A DNA stretch of 64,000 bases from Cephalotus follicularis (GCA_001972305.1 BDDD01001756.1:85892-149891); one strand, 5' to 3'. Positions 24,796 through 37,779 are shown, counted from the first letter of the stretch. Made by a program: numbers and translations. The notes: generated from the letters alone by a model not told the origin.

Positions 24796-25620
24796 TAGCT
24801 CGGGGTCAACATTAGATGCATGTCATGATATGAATGCATGAATGATGCAGTGCAGTAGAAATCCCAGTTTATATATATATGAATATATATATATTTAATA
24901 GTACGGTAAATATCAGTGGGTACATATATAAGAAAATATATGTATGCAGAAACAGTACAGTAGTAACCCGGCCAGGGCTACATCAACAAGCACAGTAATG
25001 TCCGAGAAGGACCAACAGGCAGTACAGGATGTCCACATAGGACCACAACAACAGGCAGTATGTGTAACACCGCCAACTCCTGGCCCCACGTTACACTCGC
25101 ACTCCGATCCCTACTTCAGGCAACCGAGCGAGGCAATAGTACAGTGAGTTACCCAGCCATACTCCTGGCCCCTAGGTCAACCCTACCACTAGCCGGCACT
25201 GGCAACCTCCGCCATGCAACTAGTGGCTCAAGCACAAACACATAGCAATTCACAGAGCAAACAGTGAATTCAAGCAGTAACAGTACAGTACAGTAGTGAT
25301 CGTTTAGATCCACAACAAGCAGTTCATTTCAAAATGTTTTGAAAGTGACAACATTTGAAATATTGCATTTTCAGTAGTGGAAATCGCTTTCCAAAGATGT
25401 TTGAAAATACGATATCAATATTCGTCTTGTACTCAAAATAGCAGTTTCAATTCACATATGCATTTCTAAAGCAACAACAAATTAGAAATCATAATTCCAG
25501 TACAAACAGGCAGTAAAACAGTGTATGTGCAATGCATACAAATGCTCAAATGCACTCTAACAGGAATCAAGATCGTTTCGTATCGTTACATAAAGAAATC
25601 TCCAAAGAGTACCCAAAAGA

Positions 25621-25952
25621 CATCGATGTCCATTAAAAGGTGTCGATGTCTTTGTCCATTAACGTCAATGTCCAAGTCTGTAGTGTCAGCGCGTTCTACT
25701 GCAGAAGGCGTCAATGTCCATTTCATACGCGTCGACACTCAAGGTCTGGAACCTTAGAATGACAGCGTATTTGTTCACGGCGTTGACGCGTTAAGGAGGA
25801 AACCTTAGGCGTCGACATGTGATACGTCAAAACCCAACAGATAGCCTAAGGCGTCGATGTCTTTCTATAGACGTCGATCCGTTTCACATCAGTAACCAGG
25901 CAAAACCCAAAAGACGTCAATGTTCATCGAAAGGAGTCGACGTTTATCGAGT
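25621..25952. repeat. TCGA-palindrome cluster 2 (C left LTR)
   Basis: Many GGCGTCGATGTCC- and AGACGTCGA-type units, often in pairs about 20 bases apart, such as 25621-25650. Confidence 0.7.
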
Positions 25953-26168
25953 AACAGTCGTCTTCTTCTTCACGACTTAATAAACAGTAGGCATTATAAA
26001 CCATATTCATGCACAATAACAAGTAATCAAGGCAGGAAACCAACATGTAGATACTCGTTACATATCTAGCATATCATGGCATCGATCCAGTGACAAAATC
26101 AATTCAATAATCATGCATTTCATACACCAAACCATAGACCACGCATGAATATCAATCTCGAGATTTCA

Positions 26169-26340
26169 GTTATGGCTTCCCCTACCTTTTGTTCCACGTT
26201 AGGAACTGGAAAGTCCACCTCTTTGAGTTCCAAACTGGTCACGGCAGCCTCTAAGTTATGGCTTCCCCTACCTTTTGTTCCACGTTAGGAACTGGAAAGT
26301 CCGCCTCTTTGAGTTCCAAACTGGTCACGACAGCCTCTAG
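26169..26340 (-). repeat. 86-base tandem duplication in C left LTR
   Basis: A unit starting TTATGGCTTCCCCTACC occurs at about 26170 and again 86 bases later, with a few differences. The other LTR (33778-33865) has it once, so it arose after insertion or was lost on one side. Confidence 0.88.
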
Positions 26341-26911
26341 GTTCCTCCCGTTGCTGCAAGCCACCAGTTCCAAGCTCCAACCTCCAACCAAGTTCAACAA
26401 TGGTGGTTCGGTTTTCTCTCCTTAACTCTCTGTTTTCTTACCACCGATGTGTTTCTCTCAAGTGTCTGGTTCTTTCTCAATAACTAATAGCCGAAGGTAA
26501 GAGGTGAAGGCTATCTTTTATGCAACTCACCCTTGTTCCTTCTTCCTCTGTGTTTTTTGTTGCAGGTCACATGTGTCTAGGACACCCCCCACCTCTGCAT
26601 GCAGTAGCTGGGTCCGTTTCTCAGTCTCTGTCTCAGCCTTCACGCCAGACAGTGCCACCTTCCTTCTAACCATCCATTGCATGCACACATGTCCCTCCCT
26701 TCTTTGCGCTTGTTGTATGCACATACTCATGCCACACTTGTCCTCACAGTTTCAACCTTGCAGGTTAGGGAGTCATGTGCATGCCCAACACGTCCTAACC
26801 CATGCCTCAAGGCGCCTGCAAAAAGGCCCTAAAAGTTCCCCCTTGCACGTTATTTGTTAGCAGAGTAACATGCCTGGCATTCAAAGTTAACGCATCAACG
26901 TCTTCTCCAAA

Positions 26912-27040
26912 GATGTCGATGTCTTTCCCCTTTTTACACACGAGCGTCGATGTCTTCGCATGCGTCGACGTGCATGTTCATGCAGTTACGTGCGCACCTT
27001 TGCTCCAAGGACGTCGATGTCTTTCTATAGACGTCGACGC
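26912..27040. repeat. TCGA-palindrome cluster 1 (C left LTR)
   Basis: Five centres, including a pair 20 bases apart at the end (GACGTCGATGTC then GACGTCGACGCG). It lies about 180-310 bases from the LTR start in the C orientation. Confidence 0.7.
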
Positions 27041-27222
27041 GTTTCCTTCATAACAGTGTCGTTTTATCCTTTAACATTCATTTAGTATTTTTACTCTAAG
27101 ATTTAATATTATTAGAGTTTAGAAAACATCATCAAAGCCTTGGAAAACAATTCTTTTATTAATTCCACGATAAAACAAATTACATTGAGAAATTATAACA
27201 CTGGGAAATCTCGGGCGTTACA

Positions 27223-27236
27223 TCCACCCCCCCTTC
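27223..27236 (-). other. Polypurine tract (C)
   Basis: On the minus strand GAAGGGGGGGTGGA-like, directly before the 3' LTR. Confidence 0.88.
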
Positions 27237-27267
27237 AAGAAATTTCGTCCTCGAAATTAAAACAAGA

Positions 27268-30200
27268 CTAGAACAAGTGCGGGAAGCGCTCTAGGATATC
27301 TTCCTCACGGTCCTAAGTTGCTTCATCTGGTCGGTGGAACTGCCATTGAACCTTGACCATGGAGATGGCTCGGTTCCTCAAAATCTGTGTCTTCCGATCA
27401 AGAATCCGCACAGGAAACTCTTCGTAAGATAGGTCATCTTGCACAAGAACAACATCGTGATCCAGGACATGTGACGGGTCCGGGATATATCTCCTCAGCA
27501 TAGATACATGGAAGACATCGTGCACGTTTGACAGTGTAGGAGGTAAGGCAAGCTGGTAGGCCACCTCCCCCACTCTCTCCAAAATCTCGAAAGGACCAAT
27601 GTAGGGAGGAGCTAATTTGCCCTTCCTTCCAAACCTTTGCATGCCCTTCCATGGTGAGACCTTTAGGAACACATGATCACCCACACTGAAGGTCAAAGGC
27701 CTCCTCTTGACATTGTCCGTATAGCTCTTCTGCCGGCTCTAGGCAGCAAGCAGCTTCTTCTTGATCGACCTGATCTTCTCTGAAGTTTCCTCCACTAACT
27801 CAGTCCCGAGTAAAGGTCGCTCCCCGACCTCATCCCAACACACATGAGATCTGCACTTCCTCCCATACAGTGCCTCAAACGGTGCCATGCCGATACTGGA
27901 ATGATAGCTGTTATTATAAGAGAACTCTATCAGAGGAATGTGATCCTCCCAAGTACCAGCAAAATCAATAAGACAGGCCCGCATCATATCCTCCAAGGTC
28001 TGGATGGTATGCTCATACTGCCCATCGGTTTGAGGGTGGAAGGTAGTTCTCAGGTTTAGCTTCGTCCCGAAAGCTGTCTGAAATCTCTTCCAGAAGTTGG
28101 AAGTGAAAATGGCATCTCTATCACATACGATGCTGACTGGAACACCGTGTAGTCTCACTATCTCCTGCACGTACAAACGAGCTAACTTGTTTACAGAATC
28201 AGTAACTTGTGTAGGCAGAAAGTGTGCTTATTTGGTGAGTCTGTCCACGACAACCCACACGGCATTATGACGGTTCCGAGTCAGAGGAAAACCCGAAACA
28301 AAATCCATCGTAACATGTTCCCACTTCCACTCTGGAATTGGCAAAGGTTGTAGCAGACATGCCGGTCTCTGGTGTTCGGCCTTAACTGTCTGACAAGTCA
28401 AACACTTTGCCACATACTCAGCGATCTCTCATTTCATGCCAAGCCACCAGTAACACTTCTTTATATCTTGATACATTTTAGTGCTACCAGGATTGTACAG
28501 AGATTTATGAGCCCCGCGAAGTAACTCATCCTTTAGTCTTGGTTCATTCGGAAGACACACACGTCCCCGATATCTCAGGATACCATCAGCATGCACTCGA
28601 AAATCGGATTCTGAGTCCAGGTTCTCTCGAATCTGTTGCAACTCCGGATCATGTGGTTGTGCATCCCTGATGTGATCCAGTAACACAGGCTGTACTCGCA
28701 TGTCAGCTAGAAAGATCCCTGGTGACTGATTAAACGGAGACCATTCTTGGAAGTCTTCTAGCATGTTCCATTGCCACACCATCGCACTGGCAAGCATAGC
28801 CTTGCGGCTCAAGGCCTCAGCGACCACATTCGCTTTCCCTGGGGTGTATTGAACACTGAAATCATAATCATTAAAGAATTTTACCCACCTGCACTGTCTC
28901 ATGTTCAGTGTATCTTGACAAAACAGATACCTCAAGCTTTTATGATCGGTAAAGATCTCAAACTGCGCCCCACAAAGATAGTGCCTCCACTTCTGAAGGG
29001 CGAAGACAATAGCTGCAAGCTCAAGGTCATGAGTCGGGTAGTTTTCTTCATATGGCTTTAGCTTCCTCGAGGCATATGCAATCACTCTGCCTCGCTGCAT
29101 CAATACACAACCCAAACCCTTACCTGATGCATCACTATAGACTGCAAAACCTTCATTACCATCAGGTAATGCCAAGACAGGAACGAAAACCAACCGACCC
29201 TTCAGTTCATGAAAACTAGCCTCACAGTCTTCGTCCCAGACAAAAGGAGTCTTCTTCTGGGTCAGTCTGGTCAAGGGTTCGGCTATCCTTGAAAAATTCT
29301 GGATAAACCTCCTGTAATATCCCTCCAAACCAAGGAAACTGCGCACCTCCGTCACATTCTTCGATTGCGGCCAGTCTAGTACCACTTCAGTCTTTGACGG
29401 ATCCACTGCCAGGCCTTCTCCAGATACTATGTGACCGAGAAAGATCACATGGTCAAGCCAGAACTCACACTTGCCAAACTTGGCGTACAATCGGTGTTCT
29501 CTGAGAACTTGCAGTACTAGCCTTAGATGATGAGCGTGCTCCTCCTCGCTCCTCGAATATTCCAATATGTCGTCGATAAATACCACAACAAACTGGTCCA
29601 GGTATGGTCGAAATACGTCATTCATCAATGACATAAAAGCTTTCGGTGCAGTGGTAACACCAAACGGCATCACCAGGAACTCGTAATGACCATACCATGT
29701 CCGGAAGGCAGTTTTCTCAATGTCTCCTTCCTTTACTCTTAGTTGGTGATAACCTGATCTCAAGTCGAGCTTGGAAAACACCCTTGATCCTTGTAACTGA
29801 TCAAACAACTCCTCAATGTGGGGTAAGGGATACTTGTTCTTGATAGTTGCTTTGTTCAACATCCTGTAGTCGATGCAGAGCCTCATCGACCCATCCTTCT
29901 TCTTGACAAACAGTACAGGTGCTCCCCACGGGGAAACACTTGGTCGAATAAAACCCTTATCGATCAAGTCTTGCAACTGCAATTTCAGTTCCCTCAATTC
30001 TGTAGGAGCCATTCTATATGGTGCTTTAGAAATAGGAGTTGTACCTGGTATAAGATCGATAACGAACTCCATATTTATCCTCGGTGGCAAAGACCCCAAG
30101 TCATCAGGAAATACATCTAGAAATTCACACACAACTGGAATTTCCTCCAAGCTCAAGCCCTTTTCTTTCCTTCGATCAATCACATAGGCCAGATATCCCT

Positions 30201-30760
30201 TGCATCCCTTCTCTAGGTATCTCGATGCCCGGATAAAAGATATGATCGGTGTCGAGAACCCCTTGTCTCCCTTGAACTGAAAATTTGTTCCATCGGGCAG
30301 ACAAAAATCCACAGTCTTATTGTAGCAATCCATGCGAGCATGGTGTGCTGATAGCCAATCCATCCCCAATATGACGTCGAAGTCACAGATAGGCAGCACA
30401 ATCAAATCTGCATACAAGGGGATGCCTGCCATAGACATCTCACAACTCCTATATACCGAGTCAATATACATGGAAGTCCCAGTCGGTGTACTCACATCAA
30501 GTATGTATGACATGCAGTCAGGGGTAACATCTAAGCAAGATGCAAAACGTGCAGATATAAAAGAATGTGATGCTCCAGAATGCATCAGTACTCTAGAAGA
30601 ATAACCATATATATACAGAGTACCTCCAACAACAGAAGTCGACTCTGGAACCTCAGTATGAGCAAGTACAAAAATTCTAACTTTTGCGATGCCCTTGCCT
30701 GTATCCCTCCTCCGTGACGGTCTCGTCGTCGCACCGCTGCTACTCCCCGGTCCAGTAGGT
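27268..30760 (-). pseudogene. Element C pol (PR-RT-RH-INT-chromodomain tail)
   Basis: In coding order, right to left. The protease (about 30690-30280) has [10 protein letters not shown] and VILGMDWLS. The RT (about 30060-29430) has [17 protein letters not shown] and a VVFIDDIL box near 29570-29595. RNase H is about 29200-28800 ([18 protein letters not shown]). Integrase is about 28500-27750 with the zinc-finger CLTCQ and FHPQTDGQ near 28040. The tail has FSVGDHVFLKVSPWKGMQRFG and ends with the chromodomain-like VKVQWQFHRPDEAT near 27310-27350, finishing near 27268. Parts and order are those of a Tekay/Del chromovirus. It looks nearly whole, with a handful of breaks. Confidence 0.92.
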
Positions 30761-31830
30761 GCTGTAGTAGGACTCTTTGGACAGTCCTTCACTGAATGAC
30801 CAGGTGCCCCGCACCTCAGGCACCAACCATTAAAACTCCAGCAATCTTTTTGTTGATGGCCGGTACAACCACAATAATAGCATCCTCCAGATCTAGCATT
30901 ACTCCCTTGGCTAGGAGTACCTTGTGAAGCTGTCTGTTGAGACTTGTTCTTCGACGACTTCATCGGAGAACCCCCATCTTGCCACTTTGACGATGCCAGT
31001 CGGGACTGTGTAGGACTCTGTTTACTCTCCTTTTCTCGAGCTCTCTCAGCCCAGTCCTCGCTGGATATCGTCTCCAACGGTCTTGCTTTCTGAGCAACCT
31101 CCACAAAAGTCCTCAGCTCCATAGCTCTGATCCTTGACCAAAGATCCGGTCGCAGGCCTCTCAGGAATCTCTGAATCTTCTTCTCTTCGTCAGCTACAAG
31201 ATAAGGTGAAAGTTTGGCCATCTCCATAAACCTTGCCTGATACTCGGCCATATTCATCTCTCCCTGTCGCAACTCCAAGAGCTCCGTCTCTCGTCGCTCT
31301 TGCTCAATACGTGGAACATAAGTCTCCAAGAATTATGTCTGGAATCTGTCCCAAGTGCTGTCCAACCTCTGCGACTCCCATTTCTCCTTAACCATTTCCC
31401 ACCAATGAGTGGCCTCACCCCATAGGCGGTACATAGCAAACTTCAGTTTCTGGGCGTTACTACAGTCCATCACCTCAAAGATCTTCTCCTGGTCTTGCAG
31501 CCATCTCTCAGCAATCGTAGCATCTAGTTCTCCCTTGAAGCTAGGTGGATTCAGCCTCATGAAATTCTCAATATCTCTCCCAAAATGGTTACCATCCTCT
31601 CCCGGGCAGTGGTCGGGAGCCCTATGTTGTGGTCGAGCTTGCACGTAATACTGGCGCATCTCCTCCGCATTAGCCCTGTTAAAGGCCATCTGTTGCTGAA
31701 AGTAGTCCACAATTCGAGCCATCGGATCTATGTCATCTTGGGGAATATTCATCCTTTGGGGAACATTTGCTTCCTTCGGGGCATTAGCTTCAGCAGCTCT
31801 AGCCCTAGCTCAGGTTCTCCTTCGGTCCAT
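30761..31830 (-). pseudogene. Element C gag
   Basis: The start is the MDRR codon at 31830 (minus), matching H. The gag core ([55 protein letters not shown]) is about 31580-31190. Two zinc knuckles, [14 protein letters not shown] and [14 protein letters not shown], lie at about 30885-30790. Gag runs on into protease, as in Gypsy polyproteins. Broken only lightly. Confidence 0.9.
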
Positions 31831-31924
31831 TTTCCTATAAGAAGGGTGACGGTCAGTCACGACTTTAGGAACACAATTCATTAATTGCCAAGGAAAGTAT
31901 CCTAGCTAAGCATATATGGAATAT

Positions 31925-31936
31925 GCTCTGATACCA
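31925..31936 (-). other. Primer binding site, initiator-Met tRNA (C)
   Basis: GCTCTGATACCA on the plus strand is TGGTATCAGAGC on the element strand, four bases inside the 5' LTR end. Confidence 0.92.
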
Positions 31937-32342
31937 CTCTTGTCACACCTCGTTTATAGAGAAACGACATTTAAGCAGTAAAGGCAATTAACACATTCAA
32001 ATACAGCTCATGTAAAACCCATAAAATTTAAACTTTAAACCAGAAGCCAGTTGAAGAAGCATTAAAAAACCATAAGGTGTAAAACCTGTAGCGTGCATCC
32101 CATACTACACGCTACCCAAAACAAGTCCAACATAGTTAATCGCCCATAAACGGAGCGTGATCATGGTACAAGTTAAATTCCATCATAAATTAAACCCATA
32201 AGTACGGTACATTAAAAATTCCTTTAACAACTCATTTTATTACAAAACAGGAGAATAAGTAAAACTAAGAAGGGCATAACAACTTCGTTCCTCGCCCATG
32301 CCAGTCCAAACGGTCCACCGCATCAATCTGTAAAGTAGGGGG

Positions 32343-32367
32343 TTAGCCTTTGTCCTCACTCGGCTAA
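32343..32367 (-). other. LTR stem-loop (C right LTR)
   Basis: TTAGCC / GGCTAA around a 13-base loop, 402 bases from the LTR end. Both arms are identical to the left LTR copy. Confidence 0.62.
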
Positions 32368-33228
32368 GTCATAAAAGTAGCTCGGGGTCAACATTAGATG
32401 CATGTCATGATATGAATCCATGAATGATGTAGTGCAGTAGAAACCCCAGTTTATATATATATGAAAAAATATATATTTAATAGTACGGTAAAAATCAGTG
32501 GGTACATATATAAGAAAATATATGTATGCAGAAACAGTACAGTAGTAACCCGGCCAGAGCTACATCAACAAGCACAGTAATGTCCGAGAAGGACCAACAG
32601 GCAGTACAGGATGTCCACATAGGACCACAACAACAGGCAGTATGTGTAACGCCGCCAACTCCTGGCCCCACGCTACACTCCCACTCCGGTCCCTACTTCA
32701 GGCAACCGAGTGAGGCAACAGTATAGTGAGTTACCCAGCCATACTCCTGGCCCCTAGGTCAACCCTACCACTAGCCGGCGCTGGCAACCTCCACCATGCA
32801 ACTAGTGGCTCAAGCACAAACACATAGCAATTCACAAAGCAAACAGTGAATTCAAACAGTAACAGTACAGTACAGTAGTGATCGTTTAGATCCACAATAG
32901 GCAGTTCATTTCAAAATGTTTTGAAAGTGACAACATTTGAAATATTGCATTTTCAGTAGAAAATACTTTTAAACAGTTTCAGTAGTGGAAATCGCTTTCC
33001 AAAGATGTTTGAAATTACGATATCAATATTCGTCTTGTACTCAAAATAGCAGTTTCAATTCACATATGCATTTCTAAAGTAACAACACATTAGAAATCAT
33101 AATTCGAGTACAAACAGGCAGCAAAACAGTGTATGTGCAATGCATACAAATGCTCAAATGCACTCTAACAGGAATCGAGATCGTTTCATATCGTTAGATA
33201 AAGAAATCTCCAAAAAGTACCCAAAAGG

Positions 33229-33558
33229 CGTCGATGTCCATTAAAAGGTGTCGTTGTCTTTGTCCATTACCGTCGACGTCCAAGGTTGTAGTGTCAGCGC
33301 GTTCTACTGCAGAAGGCGTCGATGTCCATTTCTTACGCGTCGACGCTCAAGGTCTGGGACCTTAGAACGACAGCGTATTTGTTCATGGCATCAACGTGTT
33401 AAGGAGGAAACCTTAGGCGTCGACGTGTGATACGTCAAAACCCAACAGACAGCCTAAGGCGTCGATGTATTTCTATAGACGTCGATTCGTTTCACATCAG
33501 TAACTAGGCAAAACCCAAAAGATGTCGATGTTCATCGAAAAGAGTCAATGTTTATCGA
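33229..33558. repeat. TCGA-palindrome cluster 2 (C right LTR)
   Basis: Same layout as 25621-25952. It lies 1.19-1.52 kb from the LTR start in the C orientation. Confidence 0.7.
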
Positions 33559-34413
33559 GTAATAGTCGTCTTCTTCCTCATGACTTAATAAACAGTAGGC
33601 ATTATAAACCATATTCATGCACAATAACAAGTAATCAAGGCAGGAAACCAACATGCAGATACTCATTACATATCTACCATATCATGGCATCGATCCAGTG
33701 ACAAAATCAATTCAATAATCATGCATTTCATACACCAAACCATAGACCATGTATGAATATCAATCTCGAGATTTCAGTCATGCCTTCCCCTACCTTTTGT
33801 TCCATGTTAGGAACTGGAAAGTCCACCTCTTTGCGTTCCAAACTGGTCATGGCAGCCTCTAGGTTCCTCCCGTTGCTGCAAGCCACCAGTTCCAAGCTCC
33901 AAGCTCCAACCAAGTTCAACAATGTGGTTCAGTTTTCTCTCCTTAACTCTCCATTTTCTTACCCCCCGATGTGTTTCTCTCAAGTGTCTGGTTCTTTCTC
34001 AATCAGTAACAGCCGAAGGTAAGAGGTGAAGGCTATCTTTTATGCAACTCACCCTTGTTCCTTCTTCCTCTGTGTTTTTTGTTGCAGGTCACATGTGTCT
34101 AGGACACCCCCCACCTCTGCATGCAGTAGCTGGGTCCGTTTCTCAGTCTCTGTCTCAGCCTTCACGCCAGACAATGCCACTTTCCTTCTAATCATCCATT
34201 GCATGCACACATGTCCCTCCCTTCTTTTCACTTGTTGCATGCACATACTCATGCCACACTTGTCCTCACAGTTTCAACCTTGCAGGTTAGGGAGTCATGT
34301 GCATGCACAACACGTCCTAACCCATACCTCAAGGCGCATGTAAAAAGGCCCTAAAAGTTCCCCCTTGCACGTTATTTTTCAGCAGAGTAACATGCCTGGC
34401 ATTCGAAGTTAAC

Positions 34414-34564
34414 GCATCGACGTCTTCTCCAAACATGTCGATGTCTTTCCCCTTTTTACACACCAGCGTCGATGTCTTCGCATGAGTCGATGTGCATGTT
34501 CATGAAGTTACGTGCGCACCTTTGCTCTAAGGACGTCGATGTCTTTCTATAGACGTCGACGTGT
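34414..34564. repeat. TCGA-palindrome cluster 1 (C right LTR)
   Basis: Same layout as 26912-27040, 180-330 bases from the LTR start. Confidence 0.7.
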
Positions 34565-34744
34565 TTCCTTCAGAACAGTGTCATTTTATCCTTTAACATT
34601 CATTTAGTATTTTTACTCTAAGATTTAATATTATTAGAGTTTGGAAAACATCATCAAAGCCTTGGAAAACAATTCTTTTATTAATTCCACGATAAAACAC
34701 ATTACATTGTGAAATTATAACACAGGGAAATCTCAGGCGTTACA

Positions 34745-34749
34745 GTCTT
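34745..34749. other. Target duplication of C, right (GTCTT)
   Basis: Matches 24354-24358. Confidence 0.92.
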
Positions 34750-36583
34750 AATGCAGCACGGACATGTGATAGCTTATGCTTCAAGACAGTTGAAGCCTTA
34801 TGAAGTGAACTACCCTACACATGATCTCGACTTGGCAGTAGTGGTGTTTGAATTAAATATCTGGAGGCACTACTTGTATGAGGAAACTTGTGACGCCTTT
34901 ATCGATCATAAGAGTCTCAAGTACATCTTTATGCAAAAAGAGTTGAACATGCGTAAGAGAAGGTGGTTGGAGCTTCTGAAGGACTGTGATTTGAATATTC
35001 AATACCATCCTGGTAAAGAAAACGTGGTAGCTGATGCACTTAGTCAGAAGAGTTCTGGGAGTATAGCAGCTTTGCTTACTTAGCCGCAGTTGACAGACGA
35101 TATTGAGCGGTTGGATTTGAATCTGTATGTTCAGGGTTCTGAAGGTTTTGTTGCTAAAAAGAATGTAGAGTTTACTCTTATATCTCGGATTAAGATAGCT
35201 CAAATTGATGATGGTGAGCTTTGGGCCTTAGTCCAGAATGTTGAAAAGGGTAAACAATCAGAGTTTCGTATGGATGAACATGGTGTAATATGGCTGGGTA
35301 ATCGGTTGTGTGTTCCGTCAGATTCTTCTATCAGAGATGCTGTTTTGTCAGAGGCACATAGTTCTCAATTTTCTATACATCTGGGTTCTATGAAAATGTA
35401 TAGAGACTTGAAGAAGAACTTCTGGTGGAATTGAATGAAAAGGGATGTAGCGGAGTATGTTGGGAGGTGTTTAATCTGTCAGTAGGTAAAGATTGAGCAC
35501 CAGCATGCTAGTGGTTTGTTACAGCCCTTGGACGTTCCAGAATGGAAATGGGCAAGAATTTCGATGGACTTTGTTACGGGTTTGCCGAAAGCATTCAGAA
35601 GGAACGATGCTATCTGGGTAGTAGTGGATCGATTGACTAAATCGGCACACTTTTTGGCTATCCGAGAGGTCTTTTCTATGGATCATTTGGCTGAGGTGTT
35701 TCAGTAGGAGATAGTGAGACTCCATGGGACTCCGGTATCCATTGTTTCGGATAGGGATCCCCGTTTCACTTCGTGGTTTTGGAAAGTGTTCCAGAAAGCT
35801 TGGGGTAATAGGCTCAGTTACAATACAGTTTTCCATCCACAGACAGATGGGTAGACTGAGAGGACCATCTAGACCTTAGAGGATATGTTTAGGTCTTATG
35901 CATTGGAGTGGACTGGGAACTGGGACGAGTATTTGAGCCTAGTGGAGTTTGCCTACAATAACAGTTAGAATGCTAGCATCCGTATAGCTCCGTTTCAAGC
36001 TCTTTATGGGAGGAAGTGTCGATCTTTGACATGTTGGGATACGGTTGGAGAGCGAGTTATTGAGGGATCCGAGCTAGTGCAGATCACTATGGAGAGATTG
36101 AAGGCAGCTCAATCTCGACATAAAAGTTATGCGGATAGACATCGGAGGGACTTGGAGTTCAAAGTAGGTGAACATGTGCTCCTAAAAGTTTCACCTTGGA
36201 AAAGAGTCTAACGTTTTCGGCTGAAAGGAAAGTTGAGTCCACGGTATAATGGACCTTTTGAAGTTCTGGAAAAGTTAGGCGCGGTTGCTTATCGGTTTGC
36301 TTTGCCTCCGTAGTTAGGACACGTTCATAACGTGTTCCACGTGTCTTTGGTGAGGGGTTACCAGTATTATCCCTTGCATGTGGTTCACTATCCTTTCGAC
36401 AGCATTCGGGAGGACCCATCTTGTGACGAGGAGGTAGAGGCTATTCTGGATCGACAGGAGCGGGTGACACGTAGCAAGACCTTTCCCTTTGTGAGAGCTC
36501 TGTGGAGTAACCATCCCAAACGTGAGGCCACTTGGGAGTTGGAGGAGCATATTCAGGAGCGTTATCCGCACTTGTTTGCTTGA
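34750..36583 (+). pseudogene. Element B pol remnant, part after C (RH-INT-chromodomain tail)
   Basis: RNase H resumes ([18 protein letters not shown], about 34751-34870, to VVADAL near 35030). Integrase begins near 35340 with its HHCC finger, then MDFVTGLPKAF and VVVDRLTKSAHFL (35560-35660), and continues to a FKVGEHVLLKVSPWK motif near 36160. The chromodomain-like tail (VRALWSNHPKREATWELEEH) ends near 36583. Heavily broken. Confidence 0.85.
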
Positions 36584-36623
36584 GGTATGTGTATGTTTGT
36601 GATTTCGGGATGAAATCCTTTTC

Positions 36624-36635
36624 AAGGGGGGTGGA
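36624..36635 (+). other. Polypurine tract (B)
   Basis: AAGGGGGGTGGA directly before the 3' LTR. Confidence 0.88.
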
Positions 36636-37779
36636 TGTAATACCCTTCTTGTTCGTATATGTGTTTTACGAACTTTTACCTGTTTGTTTTCGGGCTTTTT
36701 AATTTGTGTTGTTATAAAGTCCGTTTACCCTGTGTTTTGGGCCAATGTGTTTTGGGCTGACTGATACCAGCCTGGACTTTTGGTTATGTTAGTATGTGGG
36801 AATGTTTATGTATGGTATATGTTTATTCTAATTCTTTTATTCAAAACTTAAATTATATATTAAAACAAATTTTACTATTTTATTTCCTTTATTTTCTTCC
36901 TCTTTTATTTCTCTATCTCTCACCCTAATCCCTCTCCCTCCCGTAACTCTTTCTACCTCTCTATCTGTTTACACGTTTTGTATCCCTTTTCCATTCTTAT
37001 CTCCTGAAAATCCTCTCTTCTACCCTATCTATCAGATTATGTTTCCTCTTTTCCTAATCCTACCCGAAATACATGCTCCTTTTTGTTTAAGTAAGCTGTT
37101 AGTCTTTTCGGTGTGCCATCGTTCTCTTCTGTTGGTGGCTGACGACCCTGCCATTGTGAAATCATTGTGTTCTCTGTGTTTTTGCTTCATCAATAAGTTT
37201 TGTTTCTCCATGGTTAAATGTAGGTATCGTTTATTTGATATGAAAAGCAATGGCATACTTTGAATTGTTTGTCTTCTTTATTTCCTTGTGAACAGCTGTG
37301 TCTAAGCCTTGAGAATCCTGTGTTTTTCCTGTAATTGTGTCTTCTTTGCAGGTTGGTACCCTTATGTTACTATTATGGTTCATTCAATCGTACTATGAAT
37401 CTATTTGTGCATGTCTACATAAGTGTTAGAATTCGGTTTTGGTTCCTGTAGACTTTATTTATTTTGTCATTGTGTTTCTGAGCCTATTAGCAAGTCTGTA
37501 GACACATAGAAAGAGTTATGCAGTCTGGTTTTTAATATCTGTAAATGGTAATGGACAGAAAATTGGACTAATATATGTGCATATGATTAGAGGTCTCTCT
37601 TGTCTCCTGAAGTTAATCACTGTTTATATACTTCTTCATGTTAATTATGTATTTTTACACTGTCTAAACATCATATAAAGTCTTATGTATATGTTCATAG
37701 GTCTCTGGTATCGAGTTACACATGTTTAGACAAGTTTCTGTATTGTAAATACTAAGTTTCTGCTATTCTGTCGTCAAGA

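Larger units (their letters stand above)
24359..27222 (-). repeat. Element C 3' LTR (left copy)
   Basis: 2864 bases; on the plus strand from TGTCACACCCCG to CTCGGGCGTTACA. It contains a stem-loop (24771-24795), two TCGA-palindrome clusters and an 86-base tandem duplication absent from the other LTR. The 118-codon plus-strand frame at 26504-26860 is antisense to the element and has no recognisable domain. Confidence 0.93.
24359..34744 (-). mobile_element. Element C: Ty3/Gypsy chromovirus (Tekay/Del type), inverted, nearly whole
   Basis: The youngest-looking full-length element. It runs on the minus strand: 5' LTR 31941-34744, primer site, gag-pol, purine tract, 3' LTR 24359-27222. A 5-bp duplication GTCTT flanks it inside element B. 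Same family as H. One open stretch of 966 codons spans most of gag and pol; overall there are about five breaks. The first 510 bases of the two LTRs, read from the plus-strand left edge, differ at about 20 positions by eye (about 4%). This suggests an insertion of the order of one or two million years ago under usual plant rates, which is an inference only. Confidence 0.95.
31941..34744 (-). repeat. Element C 5' LTR (right copy)
   Basis: 2804 bases; plus-strand TGTCACACCTCG to CTCAGGCGTTACA. It aligns along its length with the left LTR. It has a stem-loop (32343-32367) and two TCGA-palindrome clusters. The 105-codon frame at 34026-34343 is the antisense counterpart of the one in the left LTR. 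Confidence 0.93.

Noticed and set aside
26504-26860. 118-codon plus-strand frame, repeated as 105 codons at 34026-34343
   Set aside because: The two frames are the same place in the two LTRs of C, antisense to the element. They have no domain and low-complexity Cys/Ser/His content, and are kept open only because the LTRs are similar.
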